DNA of 64,000 nt from assembly GCA_029706075.1 (NCBI GenBank), contig JAINUG010000014.1, positions 3,048,001 through 3,112,000 of the forward strand, written 5' to 3'. A program made the position numbers and the translations under genes. The notes beneath the pieces are model-generated. The model was not told the origin of the DNA. It searched no databases and saw only the letters and a list, made by a program, of their open reading frames with translations. Shown piece by piece: positions 12,001-24,000 of the stretch. Numbering within the stretch: the stretch's first letter is position 1; the number at the start of each line of letters is the position of its first letter. The stretch is from Aldrovandia affinis. Its lineage: Eukaryota; Chordata; Actinopteri; Notacanthiformes; Halosauridae.

Positions 12001-15000
12001 AGCTCAAATTCAAATTTACTGCAATTCAGGTTAAGCACCTTGCTCAAGGGTACAATGGCAGTACCCCACCTGGGAATCAAACCTACAACCTTTGTGTTAC
12101 AAGCCCAGTTCCCTAACCATTTACACTACACTGCGTACTACACTCGCTCCAATAAGCTGTTACTTGCATTCATCCTGCATTCCTCCAGTCGCCCAGCGAG
12201 GGTACAGATATCGTCCTTTTACATTGTTAACCTCTGGTTTAGCGCGATCCTTCATTTTGGCTTCTCTTTAGCATTAAATAACCATTATAGGACTGGCGGG
12301 TCGCGTAGTGGTCTAACGCACCCATATTTGGCTGGTCCTGTATGAGTGTGGGCTCCGGTTCGAACCCGTGTCTGCCAGACTGGCCCTGGCCGTTAGCCTC
12401 GATCGGGGGCGGCATTTGGCTGTCCGCTCCTGAGGGAGGGGGAGGGTGGTCGGCACGTAAGGGTGTCTCCAGAAAGGGGGTTGGTAAATTCCGTCTCAAA
12501 GGAGGCGGATCATCGCCGCCCTCGGAGAGTAGCTTTCCCCGTAGAGATGGGCAGCGAATTCGTGGGGGAGGGTTAATCGAAATAAATAGGGCGTATAATT
12601 GGATTCCAATTTGGGGAGAAAAACAAAATTGATATATATACAGTACTGTGCAAAAGTTTTAGGCAGGTGTGAAAAAATGCTGTAAAGTAAGAATGCTTTC
12701 CAAAATAGAAGTGTTAATAGTTTATTTTTATCAATTAACAAAATGCAAAGTGAATGAACAGAAGAGAAATCTAAATCAAATCAATATTTGGTGTGACCAC
12801 CCTTTGCCTTCAAAACAGCATCAATTCTTCTAGGTACACTTGCACACAGTTTTTGAAGGAACTTGGCAGGTAGGTTGTTCCAAACATCTTGGAGAACTAA
12901 CCACAGATCTTCTGCGGATGTAGGCTGCCTCAAATCCTTCGGTCTCTTCATGTAATCCCAGACAGACTCGATGATGTTGAGATCAGGGCTCTGTGGGGGC
13001 CAAACCATCACTTCCAGGACTCCTTATTATTCTTTACGCTGAAGATAGTTCTTAATGACATTGGCTGTATGTTTGGGGTCGTTGTCCTGCTGCAGAATAA
13101 ATTTGGGGCCAATCAGACGCCTCCCTGATGGTATTGCATGATGGATAAGTATCTGCCTGTATTTCTCAGCATTGAGGACACCATTAATCCTGACCAAATC
13201 CCCAACTCCATTTGCAGAAATGCAGCCCCAAACTTACAAGGAACCTCCACCATGCTTCACTGTTGCCTTGACACTCATTATTGTACTGCTCTCCAGCCCT
13301 TCGGCAAACAAACTGCCTTCTGCTACAGCCAAATATTTCACATTTTGACTCCAGAGCACCTGCTGCCATTTTTCTGCACCCCAGTTCCTATGTTTTCGTG
13401 CATAGTTGAGTCGCTTAGCCTTGTATCCACGCCTGGCTTTTTGGCCACAATTCTTCCATGAAGACCACTTCTGGCCAGACTTCTCTGGACAGTAGATGGG
13501 TTTACCTGGGTCCCACTGGTTTCTGCCAGTTCTGAGCTGATGGCACTGCTGGACATCTTCCGATTTCGAAGGGAAGTAAGCATGATGTGTCTTTCATCTG
13601 CTGCATTAAGTTTTCTTGGCCGACCACTGCGTCTATGGTCCTCAATGTTGCCCGTTTCTTTGTGCTTCTTCAAAAGAGCTTGAACAGCACATCTTGAAAC
13701 CCCAGTCTGCTTTGAAATCTTTGCCTGGGAGAGACCTTGCTGATGCAGTATAACTACCTTGTGTCTTGTTGCTGTGCTCAGTCTTGCCATGGTGTATGAC
13801 CTGTGACATGAAACTGTCTTCCACAACCTCACCTTAGTAGCAGAGTTTGGCTGTTCCTCACCCAGTTTTAAGCCTCCTACACAGCTGTTTCTGTTTCAGT
13901 TAATGACTGTGTTTCAACCTACATATGAAATTGATGATCAATAGCACCTGTTTGGTATAGTTGGTTAATCATACACCTGACTATAATCCTACAAAATTCC
14001 TGACTTTGTGCAAGTGTACCTATGAGAATTGATGCTGGTTTGAAGGCAAAGGGTAGTCACACCAAATATTGATTTGATTTAGATTTTTCTTCTGTTTGCT
14101 CACTTTGCATTTTGTAAATTGATAAAAATTAAAAATTATATTTTTGAAAGCATTCTTACTTTACAGCATTTCTTCACACCTGCCTAAAACTTTTGCACAG
14201 TACTGTATATATATAGGCGGCACGGTGGTGCAGTGGATAGCGCTGTCGCCTCACAGCAAGAAGGTCTCGGGTTCGAATCCAGGCCGGGGGCCTTTCTGTG
14301 CGGAGTTTGCATGTTCTCCCGTGTCCGCGTGGGTTTCCTCCGGGTACTCCGGTTTCTTCCCACAGTCCAAAGACATGCACGTTAGGCTAATTGGAGAGTC
14401 TAAATTGCCCGTAGGTATGAGTGTGTGAGTGAATGGTGTGTGTGCCCTGTGATGGATTGGCGACCTGTCCAGGGTGTATTCCTGCCTCTCGCCCGGAACG
14501 CATGCTGGGATAGGCTCCAGCCCCCCCCCCCCGCTACCCTGACCAGGAATAAGCGGCTTAGATAATGGATGGATGGATGGATGTATATATATATTTGCTT
14601 TTTTTTTTACATTACGAAGGGGTGTAATAGGTGTAAAATTCACATCACCTAAGAAGAAAACGAGGGGAAGCTGCTCTGTGAGATTTCTTCACCTGTCAGT
14701 GACGCTGTGTACCTCCCACAGCCAGCTCTCCGGGAAGAAGCTGCGTACTCGAGGAGACGCAGCGCCAAACTGGGTCCCCAGCTCTGCAAAAAAATCGGTA
14801 CACAAATCACAGAACTGAATCCGAATCACTGACCAAAACCAAAAGTGGGGAATCCCTCTGCAAACACATTAATTTTTATTATTAATTATTATTATCATTA
14901 TTAGCTGTGACTTTGAGCAGGACTCCCAAAACACCTTGTTCAAGACCTGGAATCCCTGCAGCGGGGGTGCTGTTAAATTATAGCACAGCCTTAACGGTCC

Positions 15001-18000
15001 AAACAAAGCGTTTTAGTCTACATAAAGAAAAACCATTTGTACAGCCTTTGTACAATATGTAGAGTCGGACCAATAGACACCAACTGTCTTTTTTTACCAA
15101 GAGCTTTCAAGCAGTTCTATCAGTGAAAAACATGCAAAACATTTACCTGGGATCTTTTTAACCAGTTCTATATGTATTTTCGTGTAACCTGGCACAAAAT
15201 GGAATGTTATTAGGAATATTGTTTTAGTAGGAAGTGAGTGGGATGGGGCGTCACCATAGGACCGCATCTGAGAAAAGTTTGGGAGGTGGCACGCCTTTTC
15301 GGCCTGCGTATGTGATTGGTCAAATCTGGGAATGATCTAAGCTTGGGGTGTTAGATGACCAACAGCACCTGAATATGAAATGTACATAAATGTATTCATG
15401 ATGCCAGCATTGAGGGGAGGGCACATCAGGGTGGGGTGGGAAGATTCCACCATGTGGTATTGGTAGATTCCACCAAGATTCGCCCTGTGTGCAGATTGGT
15501 TAATAAATATCTCCTTACTCTACTCGTGGCTGTGTCTCCTCATCTCTCTCTCTCCGGGTCTTGGGGGAATCTGAGGGTCTTTTGGACCACTACCACATCA
15601 ATGAATGAATAAATAAAAAAGATTGACATGTGGCCAGGACAACCAGCTGCAGCGTGCACTGGGCCTGATGCACTAACTCACCCATGCGTCCTAGGGACAG
15701 ATGAGTGTTGGTGGCGGCATCGAGCGTAATGTAGTACTGGCAGCATTCGGTGAAGATGTCCTTGCAGCGCTCGTAGTCAGGAATTTGGTCCGGCCTGCGC
15801 AGATTCTGGGCGCGAGCCCCACACGACTCCAGGGTAGGGATTCTACTCAACGCTACGTAGCAGCATGGGGCCATATGTTTGCCATACTCCATAACTGTGG
15901 GGGTGGGGCAGAGAACATGACCATCAGTGTTAGGGCAACAGCTCTGTTTCCAAGCCAGGGCGAAACCTATGACTGCAAAATCCATGGCAAAATCCCCTGA
16001 GAGGAAAAATAATATGCGGTTCCATGTGTAAAAGACTGAGAACTACTGCATAGACAGGAATCAAACTCTCAAATGGTTCATAAATCAAAGTATGAATGAG
16101 AATGAAATAAAACAGGAAACTGTAATTGGATTGAGAATGAGAATGACAAAGGAGGACCTGACAAAGTATACTGCTGTTTTCATTCCCCATAGTGCCTGAC
16201 TTTGAGTATATTGACCTTCCAGTTTTTCTGTGTCCTATATTTTCAGAGCACTAAGCTACAAGACTAGTTTATAGTTGCTAGTTCATATTCATATTCATGA
16301 GTGACAGGTTGTTCCTCTCAACCAATTAAATTATTTCTCATGTGGTCACATCACCATGTGCAGTGGACTCACACACACACATGCAGCTTGGTTCACCAGC
16401 TCATGGAAATTCACTATAAAACCATCTAATCTTCCCCATACCACACTCCCTGATCCCTAAAACATATCTGAACACTTCTGAGCATCTCTTCCCAGCTAGA
16501 GCTCTTTCTCTGATTCTCTGAACCCTGTGGAGGAAACACTGAGGGCATAGCCACAGCTGGCAGCAGCGTGCTGTACATCACTTGAGCAGGGACTGGTCTG
16601 AAACAAAGGTCTTGTATTGCTGTGCCAACTTACCTTTCTTGATGAGCTTTTCCTTGAAGGTCATGGCGCGTTTGTGCCGCAGGACCGCAGAGGAGGTCTC
16701 GTCTGAAAGACAGGCACCCTTTCAGACCTCTTCAGACTGTTTCTGACCCCACACTGACCAGGGAGAATTGATCCATTTATTGACAGAAACTAACTTGTGT
16801 GGATGTGGATGCAATTCAGGATGAATAAGTCCCCAGTGCTACATAAGGACAAAATATGAGGCAATAGTCAAGGTAAGTAAAACATTAATTGCTCGTGTAA
16901 CCTTGCACAAAATGGAATGTTATTAGGAATTGTTTTAGTAGGAAGTGAGTGGGATGGGGCGTCACCATAGGACCGCCTCTGAGAAAAGTTTGGGAAGGAG
17001 CGTCCTTTTCAATGGCATTTGCCACGCTGGTATTGTAGCGCTTCACCAAATGAGCTACACGCTAGTGCACGGAGATTCAGATGAGTACGTAGAATGGTTT
17101 TAATCGATGCAAACAGGCTGCTTTCAAACTATCACTCCAAGTAGTTAACTGCAGTGCTGTTTGTAATCGCTGTAGACACGCAATAGCGAAAGCAAGGTGC
17201 AATGAATGAAGCGTGCGTTTGACGTGGTGGTGCGAAGCCTGCATACAGGTATAAAGATTACCATGTATACTTTTATCGGAAACGGTGTAGCCGGTGTATC
17301 TCGTAGTGTACTGATTTATATGTCCTGCGCCCTTGCATATAGATTTCTACATTTATGTTTGTTGCGGTAGGCCTACCATAGTTTATATTCCGGTGGACTA
17401 TTGAATGCACAAGCGTATCTGCCGATTGGGTGATTATTTCAATTAATGTATACAGTGGGGAAAATAAGTATTTCACCCCCTGCTGATTTTGTGAGTTTGC
17501 CCCCTTACAAAGAAAGGAACGGAACGGTCGGTCTATAAATTTCATGGTAGGTTCATCTTAACAGTGAGAGACAGAATATTTAAAAAAATCCCAGAAAATC
17601 ACATTATATGAATTTTTAACATTTATTTGTGTTTTATTGAGGAAAATAAGTATTTCACCCCCTAGCAAAACAGCAAGAATTCTGGCTCCCACAGACCGGT
17701 TATGTGACCAGGAGGCACACAGATTATTCCTCTTACTTAATTAGTACTCCTAATTAAGTACTCGTTACCTGTATAAAAGACAACTGTCCACAGAATCAAT
17801 CAATGAATCAGATTCCAACCTCTCCACAATGGGCAAGACCAAAGAATTGTCTAAGGACATCAGGGACAAAATTGTAGACCTGCACAAAACTGGAATGGGC
17901 TACAAGACCATTGGCAAGCAGCTTGGTGAGAAGGAGTCAACTGTTGGTGCGATAATTAGAAAATGGAAGAAACACCAATTGACCATCAATCTCCCTCAGT

Positions 18001-21000
18001 CTGGGGCTCCACGCAAGATCTCACCTCGTGGAGTGAACCTGATCATGAGAAAGGTGAGGGAACAACCCAGAACTACACGGCTGGAGCTTGTTGATGATCT
18101 CAAGGCAGCTGGGACCACAGTCACCAAGATGACCATTGGTAACACACTACGCCGTAATGGATTGAAATCCTGTAGTGCCCGCAAGGTCCCCTTGCTCAAG
18201 AAGGCACATGTACAGGCCCGTCTGAAGTTTGCCAATGAGCACCTGGATGATTCAGAGGAGGCTTGGGAGAAAGCGCTGTGGTCAGATGAGATTAAAATCG
18301 AGCTCTTTGGCATCAACTCGACTCGCCGTGTTTGGAGGAAGAAAAAAAGCTGCCTTGGACCCCAAGAACACCATCCCCATCGTCAAGCATGGCGGTGGAA
18401 ACATTATGCTTTGGGGCTGTTTCTCTGCTAAGGGCACAGGACGACTTCACCGGATCGAGGGGAGGATTAATGGGGCCATGTACCGGGAAATCTTGGGTGA
18501 GAACCTCCTTCCCTCACCCAGGACACTGAAAATTGATTTCTAAGGATTTGGAGAGGATCTGCAAAGAGGAGTGGGCCAAAATCCCTCCTGGGATCTGCGC
18601 AAACTTGGTGACCAACTACAAGAAACGTCTGACCGCTGTGCTTGCCAACAAGGGTTTCTCCACCAAGTACTGAGTCATGTTTTGCTAAGGGGTGAAATAC
18701 TTATTTTCCTCAATAAAACACAAATAAATGTTTAAAATTCATATAATGTAATTTTCTGTTTTTTTTTTTAATATTCTGTCTCTCACTGTTAAGATGAACC
18801 TACCATGAAAATTATAGACCGTTCCTTTCTTTGTAAGGGGGCAAACTCACAAAATCAGCAGGGGGTGAAATACTTATTTTCCCCACTGTATTTGCTGGTA
18901 TTTCAATAGTTAGCTATTTAAATAGTGATGTATATGGGAATGTATTCATATTTTTGTAGTGTACAATTAATGTGGCAACGATGTAATCATTGTGGAATCA
19001 TGTAAATGATGTCATATAATCAATGAGCAAGCATTTTAAAGCTGACATAGACCCTTTCTCTTCCCTATTTAGAGAAGTGTTTTGGTATACGTGTAGGTGT
19101 GATTTACCTGTGTTAATTCTGAGAGCACTATTGCACTTTATGGCCTGGGTGATGGAGGTTTCCCTACTCTAAAGCACATTTGTACTGTAAACTCCTAAAC
19201 TAGCTTTAGCTTAGCTATTTATTACTGGCTTTCAAGGGCATATATTTGTATATCTGTACTTTTGTTCCTTTGGCCTATTGATGTTTGTTCTGTATTGTCT
19301 TGAAACCTGCCTCAGCATTTTCAAAGCAGTGAAACACTCTAAAGCAGTGGTTCCCAACCTCTGTCCTGGAGACATGCTGTGTATGCTGGTTTTTGTTACA
19401 ACCATAATTGCAACCTCTGAATTGTAACTAGCTGTTGGTTTTAATTAGACTATTACATTCTATTAAAGCATGATTGAGTCTCTTAAGGCCATATTATGTC
19501 AGAAATAGCTATGCATGCCACAAACAATAAATGTCCCATATTCATCGCTACATAGTAGCATGGTGCCATTGTGCCATACTCCTGAACTGTGGGGGTGGGG
19601 CAGAGAACATGACCATCAGTGTTAGGACAACAGCTGTTTCCAAGCCAGGGTGAAACCTATGACTGCAAAATCCATGGCAAAATCCCCTGAGAGGAAAAAT
19701 AATATGCGGTTCCATGTGTAAAAGACTGAGAACTACTGCATAGACAGGAATCAAACTCTCAAATGGTTCATAAATCAAAGTATGAATGAGAATGAAATAA
19801 AACGGGAAACTGTAATTGGATTGAGAATGAGAATGACAAAGGAGGACCTGACAAAGTATACTGCTGTTTTCATTCCCCATAGTGCCTGACTTTGAGTATA
19901 TTGACCTTCCAGTTTTTCTGTGTCCTATATTTTCAGAGCACTAAGCTACAAGACTAGTTTATAGTTGCTAGTTCACATCACCATTTGCAGTGGACTCACA
20001 CACACACACACATATGCAGCTTGGTTCACCAGCTCATGTAAATTCACTATAAAACCATCTAATCTTCCCCATACCACACTCCCTGATCCCTAAAACATAG
20101 CTGAACACTTCTGAGCATCTCTTCCCAGCTAGAGCTCTTTCTCTGATTCTCTGAACCCTGTGGAGGAAACACTGAGGGCATAGCCACAGCTGGCAGCAGC
20201 GTGCTGTACATCACTTGAGCAGGGACTGGTCTGAAACAAAGAGGCCTTGTATTGCTGTGCCAACTTACCTTTCTTGATGAGCTTTTCCTTGAAGGTCATG
20301 GCGCGTTTGTGCCGCAGGACCGCAGAGGAGGTCTCGTCTGAAAGACAGGCACCCTTTCAGACCTCTTCAGACTGTTTCTGACCCCACACTGACCAGGGAG
20401 AATTGATCCATTTATTAACAGAAACTAACTTGTGTGGATGTGGATGCAATTCAGGATGAATAAGTCCCCAGTGCTACATAAGGACAAAATATGAGGCAAT
20501 AGTCAAGGTAAGTAAAACATTAATTGCTTGTGTAACCTTGCACAAAATGGAATGTTATTAGGAATTGTTTTAGTAGGAAGTGAGTGGGATGGGGCGTCAC
20601 CATAGGACCGCCTCTGAGAAAAGTTTGGGAAGGAGCGTCCTTTTCAATGGCATTTGCCACGCTGGTATTGTAGCGCTTCACCAAATGAGCTACACGCTAG
20701 TGCACGGAGATTCAGATGAGTACGTAGAATGGTTTTAATCGATGCAAACAGGCTGCTTTCAAACTATCACTCCAAGTAGTTAACTGCAGTGCTGTTTGCA
20801 ATCGCTGTAGACACGCAATAGAGAAAGCAAGGTGCAATGAATGAAGCGTGCGTTTGACGTGGTGGTGCGAAGCCTGCATACAGGTATAAAGATTACCATG
20901 TATACTTTTATCGGAAACGGTGTAGCCGGTGTATCTCGTAGTGTACTGATTTATATGTCCTGTGCCCTTGCATATAGATTTCTCCATTTATGTTTGTTGC

Positions 21001-24000
21001 GGTAGGCCTACCATAGTTTATATTCCGGTGGACTATTGAATGCACAAGCGTATCTGCCGATTGGGTGATTATTTCAATTAATGTATATTTGCTGGTATTT
21101 CAATAGTTAGCTATTTAAATAGTGATGTATATGGGAATGTATTCATATTTTTGTAGTGTACAATTAATGTGGCAACGATGTAATCATTGTGGAATCATGT
21201 AAATGATGTCATGTAATCAATGAGCAAGCATTTTAAAGCTGACATAGACCCTTTCTCTTCCCTATTTAGAGAAGTGTTGCCACTGTTTTGGTATACGTGT
21301 AGGTGTGATTTACCTGTGTTAATTCTGAGAGCACTATTGCACTTTATGGCCTGGGTGATGGAGGTTTCCCTACTCTAAAGCACATTTGCACTGTAAACTC
21401 CTAAACTAGCTTTAGCCTAGCTATTTATTACTGGCTTTCAAGGGCATATATTTGTATATCTGTACTTTTGTTCCTTTGGCCTATTGATGTTTGTTCTGTA
21501 TTGTCTTGAAACCTGCCTCAGCATTTTCAAAGCAGTGAAACACTCTAAAGCAGTGGTTCCCAACCTCTGTCCTGGAGACACGCTGTGTATGCTGGTTTTT
21601 GTTACAACCATAACTGCAACCTCTGAATTGTAACTAGCTGTTGGTTTTAATTAGACTATTACATTCTATTAAAGCATGATTGAGTCTCTTAAGGCCATAT
21701 TATGTCAGAAATAGCTATGCATGCCACAAACAATAAATGTCCCATATTCACATCCCAGGACTTTTAAAGGTCTATCTCTGATTCTTGGAAAATGTTAATG
21801 TAAGATATAGGCCTTGCTGTTGAGGTTTTCAGAGGTCATCTGCACCCAAGAAGTACGTACACGTGACACGAGTTGGGTATGGGAGGTGGCACGCCTTTTC
21901 GGCCTGCGTATGTGATTGGTCAAAATCTGGGAATGATCTAAGCTTGGGGTGTTAGATGACCAACAGTACCTGAATATGAAATGTACATAAATGTATTCAT
22001 GATGCCAGCATTGAGGGGAGGGCACATCAGGGTGGGGTGGGAAGATTCCACCATGTGGTATTGGTAGATTCCACCAAGATTCGCCCTGTGTGCAGATTGG
22101 TTAATAAATATCTCCTTACTCTACTCGTGGCTGTGTCTCCTCATCTCTCTCTCTGGGTCTTGGGGGAATCTGAGGGTCTTTTGGACCACTACCACATCAA
22201 TGAATGAATAAATAAATAAAAAAGATTGACATGTGGCCAGGACAACCAGCTGCAGTGTGCACTCTGGGCCTGATGCACTAACTCACCCCTGGTGAGCGTA
22301 ATGTGGAACCTGCAGCATTCGGTGAAGATGTCCTTGCAGCGCTCGTAGTCAGTAATTTGGTTCGGCCTGCGCAGATTCTGGGCGCGAAGCTCACACGTCT
22401 CCAGGGTAGGGATGCTACTCATCGCTACGTAGCAGCATGGGGCCATATTGCCATACTCCAGAACTGTGGGGGTGGGGCAGAGAACATGACCATCAGTGTT
22501 AGGGCAACAGCTCTGTTTCCAAGCCAGGGCAAAACCTATGACTGCAAAATCCATGGTAAAATCCCCTGAGAGGAAAAATAATATGCGGTTCCCTGTGTAA
22601 AAGACTTAGAACTACCGCATAGACAGGAATCAAACTCTCAAATGGTTCATAAATCAAAGTATGAATGAGAATGAAATAAAACAGGAAACTGTAATTGGAT
22701 TGAGAATGAGAATGACAAAGGAGGACCTGACAAAGTATACTGCTGTTTTCATTCCCCATAGTACCTGACTTTGAGTATATTGACCTTCCAGTTTTTCTGT
22801 GTCCTATATTTTCAGAGCACTAAGCTACAAGACTAGTTTATAGCTGCTAGTTCATATTCATGAGTGACAGGTTGTTCCTCTCAACCAATTAAATTATTTC
22901 TCATGTGGTCACATCACCATGTGCAGTGGACTCACACACACACATGCAGCTTGGTTCACCAGCTCATGGAAATTCACTATAAAACCATCTAATCTGCCCC
23001 ATACCACACTCCCTGATCCCTAAAACATAGCTGAACACTTCTGAGCATCTCTTCCTAGCTAGAGCTCTTTCTCTGATTCTCTGAACCCTTTGGAGGAAAC
23101 ACTGAGGGCAGAGCCACAGCTGGCAGCAGCGTGCTGTACATCACTTGAGCAGGGACTGGTCTGAAACAAAGAGGCCTTGTATTGCTGTGCCAACTTGCCT
23201 TTCTTGATGAGCTCTTCCTTGAAGTTGATGGCGCGTTTGGGCCGCAGGACCGCAGAGCAGGACTCGTCTGAAAGACAGGCACCCTTTCAGACCTCTTCAG
23301 ACTGTTTCTGACCCCACACTGACCAGGGAGAATTGATCCATTTATTAACAGAAACTAACTGTTGTGTGGATGTGGATGCAATTCAGGATGAATAAGCCCC
23401 CAGTGCTACATAAGGACAAAATATGAGGCAATAGTCAAGGTAAATAAAACATGAATTGCTTGTGTGACTAACAATCAAAAGCGAAAAGCAGCTAGACAAC
23501 AAGAACAAAGACCGTGGCAGCAAAACGGACCTCACTCAGAAGGAATGTATGGGTCTTATGTTGCTCCCCACCACAACCCTCCAGGCTGGATCTCCATTCG
23601 CGGGGGTGAAGCTGGTAAACCATTACAATGGCGTTAAGGCATGTCACATGGTTTTGAACGTTTAAATACCTTCAGGTAGGGTGGCTTTGGCGTTGGCGTT
23701 GGTTATGAAGGTGAGGCCGGCGAGGCGGAACACGTCGGCGTTGTCTTTGCCACCCCCTCCCCCACAGCCCTGGTCACTTTGCTCGATGTGATGCAGCGTC
23801 TACCGCCAAGGGTCAAAGGTCACACACCGTTAGAATCCTCTGAAAGCTGAACAGGGTGTCTGGAGGCATTGGATGTAAAAAACTGAACAGAATGTATAGT
23901 ATCAGCAGTGAAACTGAAACTTCTTTTTTTTTTTCTCCAAAAGAACAGTGGAACGTGGGAAAATTCAGTACGGCCTGTGTTGATCAAGGATTGTTTGTAC

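Larger units (their letters stand above)
15287..19542 (-). repeat. c5: c5 duplicated module A (with Tc1 inside)
   Basis: Contains the C5a exon (15682-15894) and processing-site exon (16634-16702). 15287-16894 matches module C (21887-23462), and 15849-19542 matches module B (19543-21747) apart from the Tc1 element at 17453-18888. The intron sequence between and around the two exons is close to identical in the copies. Confidence 0.9.
19543..21747 (-). repeat. c5: c5 duplicated module B (C5a exon truncated)
   Basis: Second copy of 15849-19542 without the Tc1. It begins abruptly inside the C5a exon at the junction CCCATATTCA|TCGCTAC, so only the exon's first 15 or so codons are present. Lacks about 60 intron bases that are present in A and C (near 19975). 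Confidence 0.9.
21886..23462 (-). repeat. c5: c5 duplicated module C
   Basis: The copy nearest the 5' end of the gene. It matches 15287-16894 through the LTR-like 3' piece (21886-22197), the C5a exon, the 735-base intron, the processing-site exon and about 195 bases beyond. By eye the introns differ from A by roughly 2 percent, but the exons differ by 7-9 percent. Confidence 0.9.

Noticed and set aside
11900..12400. tRNA genes
   Set aside because: A and B boxes belong to tRNA-derived SINEs with degenerate arms and long non-tRNA bodies; the same applies at 14216 and 30660.
12781..14205. Host gene with SPDLNIIE motif
   Set aside because: Flanked by TIRs and TA duplications; it is a Tc1 transposase relic.
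15590..22759. Three separate small genes encoding near-identical 86-residue proteins (15930, 19548, 22499)
   Set aside because: These frames are intron sequence of the duplicated c5 modules that happens to be open; the real coding parts are the splice-bounded exons.
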